From positions 1-6,268 of the forward strand of contig VERU01000165.1 of NCBI GenBank assembly GCA_018882485.1: a stretch of 6,268 bases of DNA, in the 5' to 3' direction. This document shows, one piece after another, positions 1 to 5,981 of the stretch. The notes below the pieces were generated by a model. It was not told where the DNA came from, made no database searches, and saw only the letters and a list, made by a program, of their open reading frames with translations. Numbering within the stretch: the first letter of the stretch is position 1; each line of letters starts with the position of its first letter. The DNA comes from Rhodoferax sp. Lineage in GTDB: Bacteria; Pseudomonadota; Gammaproteobacteria; Burkholderiales; Burkholderiaceae_C. The position numbers and the translations under genes were made by a program.

Positions 1-1449
1 GCCCAGCGCCGAGCGCAGCTGCAGCGTGCTGCCCAGCAGGCGGGCACTGAGCGCCACGATGTGCAGCCCCAGACCCATGCCCTGGCTCTGGCCGGAGGTC
101 GGGCGGGCCACCTGAACGAAATCGCGGAACACCGCCTCGTGGTGCTCCGGCGCGATCCCGATGCCACTGTCCCAGACCTGGATCAGCGCCGAACGCCCCT
201 GATCGCTGCGGCGACAGCTCAGCAGCACAGTACCCTGCGGGGTGTAGCGCAAGGCGTTGCCCAGCAGATTGCTCAGGATGCGCTGCAGCAACACCCCATC
301 CGCCATCACCCACAGGTCGGTGGGCCTCACGCGCAGGTGCAGCCCCTGGGCCTGCGCGGTCGCGCCCAGGTCCTGAGCCAGCCGCGCGAACAGCTCCCCC
401 AGCGACACCGGCTCGATGCGAGGCCGCACCGTCTGGGCTTCCAGCCGGGCCAGATCGAACAGCGCATCCAGCAGCTCCTGCATGGCCGAGACCGAGGCCT
501 CCAGCCGGTGGATGAGCGCGCGCGTCTGCGGGTCGCCCGGCAACTGCGCCAGCCGCGCCACGAACATGCCCAGCGCATGGGTGGGCTGGCGCAGCTCATG
601 GCTGGCCGAGGCCAGGAACCGGGATTTGGCGGCCACGGCCTGCTCGGCGGTGTCCTTCTGCTCGCGCAGGGCCGCGGTGGCCTCGGCGATCTGCCGCTCC
701 AGCTCGTCGCGCCCCGCCTGCAGCCGCGCGGCCATGCGGTTGAGATCCTGCTGCAGCGTCAGCAGGGGATCGGAGGGCAACTCCGGCCCCCGCGCCGACA
801 ACTCACCGCGTGCAATGCGCCCGACCAGCTCGGTGATGCGCTGCACCGGCTGCGTCGCGCGGCGGGCCAGCCACAGGGCCAGCCCTCCACCCAGCACCAG
901 GCCCAGAAGCGCCAGCGCGGCTCCCGTGATGAGGGCCCGTGTGCGCTCCTGGGCCAATGCGGTGCGCGAAAAGCGCAGCTGCACCTGCCCCAGCAGCCGG
1001 GGCTCGATCGGCTCGGCCGCAGGGGCTCCGGCAACACCCTCCTCCCAGGGCAGCTGGCCGGCCAGCACCGGCTGAACCAGCCAGTCGGCCCGACCGTCTG
1101 CGCTGCGCCGCGCGAGCGCACTGCCGTTTCGGGGCAGATCCGGTTCGAACGGCAGACCGGCACTGGCCAGCACCCGACCGCGCTCATCCAGGATGTGCAC
1201 CGCCTGCACGCCCTCTTCCCGCAGCGCGTCGACCGCCAGCCGCTGCAGCTGGGGCCCGTCCCCGGCAAACAGCCCCGGTTCGCTGGAGGCCGCGACCAGC
1301 CGGACCACCGAACGGGCCCGCAGGCCGTTGGCTGCATCCAGATGCCCGACCACATCCTGCAGGTAGGCCACGGTCAAGGCGGCCGACAGCAACACCACCG
1401 GCAGCACCGCGGCCAGGGACAGGCGCTGGCGAAAACTGAGAACCTTCAT
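1..1449 (-). CDS. membrane sensor histidine kinase, HAMP type (3' end outside window)
   Basis: Inner-membrane sensor kinase that would autophosphorylate on histidine and pass the phosphate to a receiver domain. The reading frame is open from ATG at 1449 to base 1 (483 codons, no stop). Seen: TM1 at about residues 8-27; a periplasmic part at about 28-170; TM2 at about 172-195; a HAMP-like stretch 196-243; a probable coiled coil 244-275; an H-box SHELRQPTHAL with phospho-acceptor His284; an N-box with Asn394 and Asn398 (NLLGNALRYT); G1 DSGIGI at 427-432; and G2 GMGLGLHIV from 457. The periplasmic part faintly resembles that of BarA-like kinases. The start has a good GAGGTG site and overlaps the stop of the binding-protein gene by 4 bp (ATGA). 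HELRQP-type H-boxes are common in hybrid kinases, so a C-terminal receiver may lie beyond the window. Kinase assignment is firm; the stimulus is inferred from the operon. Confidence 0.95.
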   Translation of the reverse strand, partial: MKVLSFRQRLSLAAVLPVVLLSAALTVAYLQDVVGHLDAANGLRARSVVRLVAASSEPGLFAGDGPQLQRLAVDALREEGVQAVHILDERGRVLASAGLPFEPDLPRNGSALARRSADGRADWLVQPVLAGQLPWEEGVAGAPAAEPIEPRLLGQVQLRFSRTALAQERTRALITGAALALLGLVLGGGLALWLARRATQPVQRITELVGRIARGELSARGPELPSDPLLTLQQDLNRMAARLQAGRDELERQIAEATAALREQKDTAEQAVAAKSRFLASASHELRQPTHALGMFVARLAQLPGDPQTRALIHRLEASVSAMQELLDALFDLARLEAQTVRPRIEPVSLGELFARLAQDLGATAQAQGLHLRVRPTDLWVMADGVLLQRILSNLLGNALRYTPQGTVLLSCRRSDQGRSALIQVWDSGIGIAPEHHEAVFRDFVQVARPTSGQSQGMGLGLHIVALSARLLGSTLQLRSALG

Positions 1450-2366
1450 CGGCCCACCTCGAAACCGCGCAGTTGGGTGCCCAGGGCCTGGGGCTCCAGC
1501 GACAGGCCCAGGGAGCGGGCCAGGTGGTCGTTGACCCCGACCTCGAACTGGCTGCCGTACACCGGCTCCGACGGCCAGGGCCGGCCCTGCAGCGCCTGCA
1601 CCACCAGCGGCAAGGTGTCGCGGGCGGCGTGCTCGGCCGTGGCGTACACCGCCAGCAGGGCCCCGGATCGCACATAGGCCGGCGACACGCCCACCAGCGG
1701 AACCCCGGACCGGAACGCGGTGAGCAGGATGTTGCGCACCGAATTGGACCCGTACACCGTGGGGTCGGGCACCACCAGCAGCGCCTGGCTGCCCGCCAGC
1801 ACCTGGCGCAGGCCAGGGGCCAGGTCCGCCTCGGTGGTGACCGTGGCCTCCACCAGCTGCAAGCCCAGTCGCTGGGCCACCGTGCGCAGCGCAGGGGCCT
1901 GGGGGGCTGATTCCGGGCCCCACAGCACGCCGATCCGGCGCGCCGCCGGCAGGGCCAGGCGGATCAGCCGCAGCTGGCGCTCGAAGGGCTGGCTCAGGTA
2001 CACCGCCGTCAGGCGGGCCGAGGGCTTGCGCCCCGATACGCGCAGCAGCCGCTCGAACGCCGCGCGCGGCACCAGCGCGCAGACCAGCGCGCCGTCGCCC
2101 GACGCCTGCAGCCGCTGCTCGCAGGCCGCGACCCCCAGGGCCACGGTGACGCGGGCTCCGTCGGCTGCGCCACCCTGCGCCAGCGGCACCACCTGCAGAT
2201 TGGACACCGAAGACGGGCTGCGCACCAGCGCATCCGACAGTGCCGCGGCAGCCGCCGCATAGGCGCCACCCGACTCGCTGAGCACCACCGCGACCTCCAG
2301 CGCCGCCTGCGCCAGGCCGGCTGCCAGCAGCAGCAGCAGGCCCGCTAGATGACGCAGCCAGCGCAT
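1446..2366 (-). CDS. periplasmic substrate-binding protein, ABC_sub_bind family, without transporter partners
   Basis: Predicted soluble periplasmic binding protein of 306 aa, full length for the family. Residues 1-21 form a Sec signal peptide (MRWLR, a leucine run, cleavage after AQA); there is no lipobox cysteine, so it is probably not a lipoprotein. The mature part has family features: a start EVAVVLSESGGAY at 24-36, a hinge-like VPDPTVYGSNSVRNILLTAFR at 199-219, SPAYVRSGALLAVYAT at 228-243, and NDHLARSLGL near 279-288. Cys82 and Cys96 could form a periplasmic disulfide. It starts 10 bp after the receptor stop without a clear Shine-Dalgarno site, suggesting reinitiation, and its TGA overlaps the kinase ATG. 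No permease or ATPase is nearby. Family membership is well supported; a role as ligand sensor for the kinase is inferred from the layout. The ligand is unknown. Confidence 0.9.
   Translation of the reverse strand: MRWLRHLAGLLLLLAAGLAQAALEVAVVLSESGGAYAAAAAALSDALVRSPSSVSNLQVVPLAQGGAADGARVTVALGVAACEQRLQASGDGALVCALVPRAAFERLLRVSGRKPSARLTAVYLSQPFERQLRLIRLALPAARRIGVLWGPESAPQAPALRTVAQRLGLQLVEATVTTEADLAPGLRQVLAGSQALLVVPDPTVYGSNSVRNILLTAFRSGVPLVGVSPAYVRSGALLAVYATAEHAARDTLPLVVQALQGRPWPSEPVYGSQFEVGVNDHLARSLGLSLEPQALGTQLRGFEVGR
1454..1459 (-). promoter_or_regulatory. ribosome binding site of the histidine kinase
   Basis: The minus strand reads GAGGTG ending 4 nt before ATG 1449. It lies inside the last codons of the upstream binding-protein gene. 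It supports this start and shows that the kinase can be initiated within the operon message as well as by coupling. Confidence 0.7.
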
Positions 2367-2376
2367 GCCGGGCCGA

Positions 2377-4392
2377 TCAGCGTTCCCAGGTCAGCGTGGC
2401 AAAGGCCCGCCGCTGGAACTGGAAGTCGGAGGCGAAATCGACATAGGGTGACCCCAGGTTCTGCACCGTGAGGGCGGCCTCCCAGCGACCCGCGGCGTTG
2501 CGAAACACCCGGGCCAGCCGGACATCGGTGCGGGTGAAGGCCAGCTTGTGCTGGCTGCTGGCAGCGTGGGGGATCATGGTGCCGCTGTCCTGGTGGATCA
2601 GGCTCAACTCGAAACCCTGGGGCAGTTGCTGCTGCACCATCAGCAGGTTGCTCAGTCTCGGAGCGGCATAGCGCAGGGTGTAGAGCTGGCTGCCGGGTGT
2701 GGTGTCCACCGCAGCAGGCAGCAGGCCGGCGGTGCTGGTCTGGATGTCGATGTAGGCCTGGTTGAAGGTCCAGCGTGCGCCGCGCCAGGGTACCCATTGA
2801 ACCTGGTACTCCAGCCCCTCGATGGGAAAGTCGATGTAGTTGACGTATTCGAAGGCCAGCGGGGGCTGGGTGCGGCGCTGCCGGGCGATGTAGTTGGCGA
2901 TGCGTTCCTGGAACCAGCGCAGATCCAGGCTGAGGCCGGCTTCGGGCCACTGGCCCAGGTAACCGATCTCGCGCGCCGTGTTGCTCTCGGCCTGCACCTG
3001 GCCGTTGGACCAGGTGGTGTGGTCCAGCAACGCGCCGTTCCAGGTGTACCGGATGTCGGCATAACGCTCGAAGGCACTCGGCGGGCGCCACGCCCGTGAC
3101 AGTCCGGCCCGCAGGGTGTGGCCCGGCGCCAGATGCCAGTTCAGCATGGCGCGCGGAGACAGGGTGGTTCCGCTGTCGCTGCTGGTCTCGACCAGGGCGC
3201 CGGCATTGAGCAGCCAGGCGGGCGAAAGACGCCATTCGGCATGGGCAAACAGCCGGGAAAAACGCGTCACCAGCGGATCGGGCCGGTTGTACAGGGGCGG
3301 GGAGGTCACCTGCTCCTGCCGCCACTCCAGGCCCCAGGCCAGGCGCAGCGAGGGGCGGGGCCGCAGCGTGTGCTGCAGCAGCAGGCCGTCGCTGGTGCTG
3401 CGCCCGCCGGCATCGATGGTGAGGTAGTCCGCGATCCCCAGGGGCAGCAGGGAATAGGGAAACGCGTCCTGGTAGCGCTCCTGCAAACGGTCCACGCTCA
3501 GCAGCACATCGGCATCGGGACCCAGGCTGCGCAACCACTGCAGTTGCGCATGCTCGGCCACATAGGCCGACTGCCGCACCGGATCGCCGGGCAGGTTCGG
3601 CTGACCCTTGCCGGCGTCGATGCCCAGCCGGCCCAGTCGCAGACGCCATTCGTCGCCCGAGGGGGACACGCCGTCGGCGCGCAGGTTGAATCGGTCGACC
3701 CGGTTGTCGTCGTTGGCGCCGATCAGGCCCCGGTCGGTGCGCTGATCCACCTCCAGCCGCAGGTTGAGGCGTCCATTGCCCCAGCCCAGACGCATGGCCT
3801 GGTCGGCCACGCCGTTTTCACCCCGCGTGACGCTGGCCCGCAGCCCATGGCTGTCGGCGGCGTCGGCCGTCACGATGTTGACCACTCCCAGACAGGCGCG
3901 CGCCCCGTAGGTGGCCGAGTTCGATCCCCGCAACCCCTCCACCCGCTCGATGTCGGCCCGGGCGACCGTCTGCAGGCCGGGCGCAATGCCGCCGATGAAC
4001 AGGGGCGAGTACACCGGGCGGCCGTCCACCATCACCTGCATGCGGTTCGGGAAGATGCCGAACGCGCCGTGGTAGCTGGCCAGAGGCGCCAGGCTCTCGA
4101 ACGCCATGCTGGTCTGAAAGCCCGGGACCAGACGCAGCAAGTCGGCCAGATCGCGGGCGCCGGACCGTCGCACCGTGTCGCGATCGAGCACCGTCACCGC
4201 ACCCGGGACCTCGTCCACCGGCTGCGGCAGGCGCGACACCGAAATCACGACCGGCAAGTCGGCCAGGTAGTCCCGCTCGGTGAGGGACGGCGACTGGGCG
4301 TGCAGTCCGGCCGGCAACAGAAAAACCGCCGCCAGGGCCCGCGCCGCCATCGTTCTGCCCGCATCCGCCCACCTTCGATTCATCGACCCCAT
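2377..4392 (-). CDS. TonB-dependent outer-membrane receptor
   Basis: Outer-membrane beta-barrel receptor driven by TonB-ExbBD, 671 aa. The ATG at 4392 is chosen because GGAGGG lies 8 nt upstream; another ATG 8 codons earlier (4416) has no such site. Residues 1-32 look like a signal peptide (NRRW basic part, ALAAVFLLPAG core, cut near HA/QS). A TonB-box-like DLPVVIS lies at 45-51. The plug spans roughly 49-175: VPGAVTVLDRDTVRRSGARDLADLL, then RMQVMVDGRPVYSPLF, then IERVEGLRGSNSATYGARACLGVVNIVT. The rest alternates polar and aromatic residues, as barrel strands do. The protein ends TWER, with the aromatic residue at -3 instead of last. Cys167 in the plug is its only cysteine. It is first in the operon with the binding protein and kinase. 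The DGRPVYSPLF plug style is seen in receptors not tied to a known siderophore; the ligand is unknown. Confidence 0.95.
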   Translation of the reverse strand: MGSMNRRWADAGRTMAARALAAVFLLPAGLHAQSPSLTERDYLADLPVVISVSRLPQPVDEVPGAVTVLDRDTVRRSGARDLADLLRLVPGFQTSMAFESLAPLASYHGAFGIFPNRMQVMVDGRPVYSPLFIGGIAPGLQTVARADIERVEGLRGSNSATYGARACLGVVNIVTADAADSHGLRASVTRGENGVADQAMRLGWGNGRLNLRLEVDQRTDRGLIGANDDNRVDRFNLRADGVSPSGDEWRLRLGRLGIDAGKGQPNLPGDPVRQSAYVAEHAQLQWLRSLGPDADVLLSVDRLQERYQDAFPYSLLPLGIADYLTIDAGGRSTSDGLLLQHTLRPRPSLRLAWGLEWRQEQVTSPPLYNRPDPLVTRFSRLFAHAEWRLSPAWLLNAGALVETSSDSGTTLSPRAMLNWHLAPGHTLRAGLSRAWRPPSAFERYADIRYTWNGALLDHTTWSNGQVQAESNTAREIGYLGQWPEAGLSLDLRWFQERIANYIARQRRTQPPLAFEYVNYIDFPIEGLEYQVQWVPWRGARWTFNQAYIDIQTSTAGLLPAAVDTTPGSQLYTLRYAAPRLSNLLMVQQQLPQGFELSLIHQDSGTMIPHAASSQHKLAFTRTDVRLARVFRNAAGRWEAALTVQNLGSPYVDFASDFQFQRRAFATLTWER

Positions 4393-4400
4393 GCTGATTG

Positions 4401-4406
4401 CCCTCC
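4401..4406 (-). promoter_or_regulatory. ribosome binding site deciding the receptor start
   Basis: The minus strand reads GGAGGG with 8 nt to ATG 4392. This favours 4392 over the in-frame ATGs at 4416 (which has no upstream site and would place this sequence inside the gene) and 4383 (17 nt away). Confidence 0.75.
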
Positions 4407-4469
4407 AGCGCCGCATTCTGCACGGTCGCGGACAGATGGCTGCCGCGCGGGACCGGCAGGCAGGCGGCG

Positions 4470-4501
4470 CAGCCCGAAACCCGGCGCTCCGGCCCGGGCT
4501 G
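4470..4501. repeat. GC-rich inverted repeat (possible hairpin)
   Basis: CAGCCCG at 4470-4476 pairs perfectly with CGGGCTG at 4495-4501. The 18-nt interior contains CCGG-CGCT-CCGG (4481-4492), which can extend the stem. No T-tract follows on either strand, so it is not a typical intrinsic terminator. It could be an operator or a structure in the receptor leader, or chance in GC-rich DNA. Confidence 0.35.
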
Positions 4502-4515
4502 GGGGCCGCTCCGTG

Positions 4516-4533
4516 GGGGCTCCGAAGGGGCTC
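4516..4533. repeat. direct repeat GGGGCTC-N4-GGGGCTC
   Basis: Two perfect copies of GGGGCTC at 4516-4522 and 4527-4533, with starts 11 bp apart (about one helical turn), followed 19 bp later by the TACAAT box. A third, imperfect copy (GGGGGCCGCTC) begins at 4501. The spacing would suit a dimeric activator or response regulator next to the -35 region of trhO, but no known site is recognised. Confidence 0.4.
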
Positions 4534-4552
4534 AGGACACGCAGGGCCCTCC

Positions 4553-4558
4553 TACAAT
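4553..4558 (+). promoter_or_regulatory. candidate -10 box of trhO
   Basis: TACAAT matches TATAAT at five of six positions and ends 6 nt before the GTG start of trhO. No good -35 hexamer lies 16-18 bp upstream. If it is the -10 box, transcription would begin almost on the GTG codon. Confidence 0.4.
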
Positions 4559-4564
4559 GTTTTC

Positions 4565-5323
4565 GTGGACTCGACGCTGAACATTTCCGCTTACCGGTTC
4601 GTGACCCTGGACGATGCCGCGGTGCTGCGCGAGCGCCTGCTGGAGCAGGCCCAGGCGCTGGCACTCAAGGGCACCATCCTGCTGGCCCGGGAGGGCATCA
4701 ACCTGTTTCTGGCCGGACCACCCGGACCGGTGCGCCGGTTTGTCGAGGTGCTGCACGGCGATCCCCGCTTCGCCGGCCTGGAGCCCAAAGAAAGCTGGTC
4801 GGCCCGGGTGCCGTTTCGCCGCCTGCGGGTGAAGGTCAAGCACGAGATCATCCGCATGAACCATCCCGCCATCCGCCCTGAACAGCAGCGCGCGCCGGCC
4901 CTGCCCGCCGCCACGGTGAAGCGCTGGCTTGACGCGGGCGTGGACGATGCCGGCCGGCCGGTGGTGACGCTGGACACCCGCAACGGATTTGAGGTGGACC
5001 AGGGCGGCTTTGAAGGTGCGATCGACTGGCGCATCCACCGCTTCAGCGACTTTCCAGCGGCGCTGCGCGAACACCGCCAGATGCTGGCGGACAAGACGGT
5101 GGTGAGTTACTGCACCGGCGGCATCCGCTGCGAAAAAGCGGTGATCCTGATGCGCGAGATGGGCCTGGAGCACGCCTACCAGCTCGATGGCGGCATCCTG
5201 AAGTACTTCGAGGAAGTGGGCAGCGCCCACTACCGGGGCAGCTGCTTCGTGTTCGACGAGCGCGAGACCCTGGGCCCCGACCTGGACGAGCGCGCCCTGG
5301 TCGGGACCGGCAGCCCCGCCTGA
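4565..5323 (+). CDS. trhO: tRNA uridine(34) hydroxylase TrhO (YceA/UPF0176 rhodanese family), short form
   Basis: Family role: oxygen-dependent hydroxylation of wobble uridine 34 to 5-hydroxyuridine in certain tRNAs, the first step to mo5U or cmo5U. Seen: 252 aa starting at GTG (MDSTLNISAYRF); an N-terminal domain with KGTILLAREGINLFLAG at 35-51; a rhodanese domain with TLDTRNGFEVDQGGFEGA at 135-152; and the active loop VVSYCTGGIRCEKA with catalytic Cys183 and a second Cys189; then the family's FVFDER at 228-233. It stops about 20 residues later, so the cysteine-rich, probably metal-binding C-terminus of the 350-aa E. coli protein is absent. Shorter forms appear usual in Burkholderiales (from memory). 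There is no Shine-Dalgarno site, and an out-of-frame ATG at 4557 makes a short overlapping frame. An extension to 4280 would run into the receptor gene and was rejected. Family assignment is firm, the start fair. Confidence 0.93.
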   Translation: MDSTLNISAYRFVTLDDAAVLRERLLEQAQALALKGTILLAREGINLFLAGPPGPVRRFVEVLHGDPRFAGLEPKESWSARVPFRRLRVKVKHEIIRMNHPAIRPEQQRAPALPAATVKRWLDAGVDDAGRPVVTLDTRNGFEVDQGGFEGAIDWRIHRFSDFPAALREHRQMLADKTVVSYCTGGIRCEKAVILMREMGLEHAYQLDGGILKYFEEVGSAHYRGSCFVFDERETLGPDLDERALVGTGSPA

Positions 5324-5326
5324 GGA

Positions 5327-5881
5327 TCAGCGCTTGAAGGTTTGAGCCAGGGCCGCGATGCGCTGGCCGAACTGGCGTCCGGTTTCCAGATCGCCGGCGT
5401 TCATCTCGTTGGCGCTGGCGTCGCTGGGCGTTTGCGCCATCGGGCCGGCCGAGGAGGCGAGGTAATTGATGTCGCTGCGCTGCGAGGCCTTGGTGTTGTT
5501 GTAGTTCAGCCCGGTACCCGCCCACAGGCCGCCATGCTGCATGGCGAGCGTGATGAAGTAGTGCAGTGTGCTGTGCTTGTCCCCGTTGACGTTCGAGCTG
5601 TTGGTGAAACCGCCGAAGATCTTGTCCTTCCAGGCCTGGGTGAACCAGGCCTTGGCGCTGGCGTCGGCAAATTTCTTGAACTGCCAGCTCACGGTACCCA
5701 TGTAGGTCGGCGAGCCAAAAATGATCGCGTCGGCGGCATTCAGCGTGTCCCATCCGCTGTCGGACACGTTGCCGTCCGCGTCGATGGCCACCAGATCGGC
5801 GCCCGCCCCTTCGGCCACGGCCTGCGCCAGGCGCTGCGTATGTCCGTATCCCGAATGAAACACCACTGCCACTTTGGCCAT
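5327..5881 (-). CDS. flavodoxin-family / NAD(P)H-dependent FMN oxidoreductase (WrbA-like fold)
   Basis: Probable cytoplasmic FMN protein of 184 aa, no signal peptide. Seen: first beta strand MAKVAVVFHSGYGHTQRLA with the FMN phosphate loop HSGYGHT at 9-15; the second FMN loop IIFGSPTYMGTVSWQFKKF at 53-71; FGGFTNSS at 89-96; HGGLWAG at 117-122; and a C-terminal helix ETGRQFGQRIAALAQ. It resembles WrbA and related quinone reductases but is shorter than E. coli WrbA (about 198 aa) and lacks the WrbA-type YSMYGH loop, so no symbol is given. ATG 5881 is chosen over TTG 5887 because AAGGAG lies 6 nt upstream. It is divergent from a LysR regulator with a T-N11-A box between, and convergent with trhO 3 bp away. 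A likely job is two-electron reduction of quinones or other electrophiles; the substrate is not shown. Confidence 0.93.
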   Translation of the reverse strand: MAKVAVVFHSGYGHTQRLAQAVAEGAGADLVAIDADGNVSDSGWDTLNAADAIIFGSPTYMGTVSWQFKKFADASAKAWFTQAWKDKIFGGFTNSSNVNGDKHSTLHYFITLAMQHGGLWAGTGLNYNNTKASQRSDINYLASSAGPMAQTPSDASANEMNAGDLETGRQFGQRIAALAQTFKR

Positions 5882-5887
5882 GTTCAA

Positions 5888-5893
5888 CTCCTT
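5888..5893 (-). promoter_or_regulatory. ribosome binding site of the flavodoxin-family gene
   Basis: AAGGAG on the minus strand, 6 nt before ATG 5881. It abuts TTG 5887, which rules that codon out as the start. Confidence 0.8.
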
Positions 5894-5934
5894 GTGTGAT
5901 CTGCGTCCCGGCCGAACTGGCGGGCACCGGGGTC

Positions 5935-5940
5935 ACTGTA
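5935..5940 (-). promoter_or_regulatory. candidate -10 box of the flavodoxin-family gene
   Basis: The minus strand reads TACAGT (four of six matches to TATAAT). No fair -35 hexamer lies 16-18 bp upstream, as is common for activator-dependent promoters. A start near 5928 would put the centre of the LysR box (5992) at about -64, the usual place for such a box. Confidence 0.4.
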
Positions 5941-5981
5941 TCCCCCGGGCGGCCATGGCAGGGCCTGACGCTTTGATGGCA

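Larger units (their letters stand above)
4393..4564. other. divergent spacer between receptor operon and trhO
   Basis: 172 bp separating two divergent start codons, so it must hold the promoters of both units. I see no convincing -35/-10 pair for the receptor operon; CAGAAT on the minus strand (4415-4420) is only a weak -10 candidate and lacks a matching -35. The plus strand has TACAAT just before trhO. The stretch also holds a 7-bp inverted repeat and an 11-bp-spaced direct repeat, listed separately. No cobalamin riboswitch box was found. Confidence 0.6.

Noticed and set aside
61..1677. 538-codon open frame on the plus strand
   Set aside because: It lies antisense to the histidine kinase and binding-protein gene, is rich in Gln/His/Arg/Pro with no domain signal, and arises from GC3-biased codons opposite. 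The minus strand shows all kinase motifs in order.
2345..3649. 434-codon minus-strand frame overlapping the receptor
   Set aside because: Shadow frame of the receptor gene; Ala/Arg/Pro-rich, and the receptor frame carries the plug and barrel features through the same region.
1446..4392. Complete ABC uptake system with receptor
   Set aside because: Only the binding protein is present; no permease or Walker-motif ATPase is encoded in the window.
4280..4564. Upstream extension of trhO to ATG 4280, 4391 or 4436
   Set aside because: It would overlap the receptor gene and its promoter region, and the added residues look nothing like the family; similarity begins right after GTG 4565.
4393..4564. 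Cobalamin or other metal riboswitch ahead of the receptor
   Set aside because: I looked for the B12 box and the conserved GCAACTGT-type core on the minus strand; only a loose CCCGC...CTGT resemblance is present, without the rest of the fold.
3118..4881. 587-codon open frame on the plus strand
   Set aside because: Antisense to the receptor and out of frame with trhO; low-complexity Gln/Arg/Gly composition with no recognisable domain.
5330..5360. Intrinsic terminator for trhO
   Set aside because: No GC stem followed by a T-run is present; the sequence is coding for the convergent flavodoxin-family protein.
5043..5936. 297-codon minus-strand frame and the 185-codon plus-strand frame at 5342-5899
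   Set aside because: Both overlap the flavodoxin-family gene, whose FMN-binding motifs, start and ribosome site are clear; these frames show no domain and are composition shadows.
5934..5957. Seven-codon minus-strand frame (MAARGIQ) ahead of the flavodoxin-family gene
   Set aside because: It lies upstream of the most likely transcription start (near 5928) and has no ribosome site.
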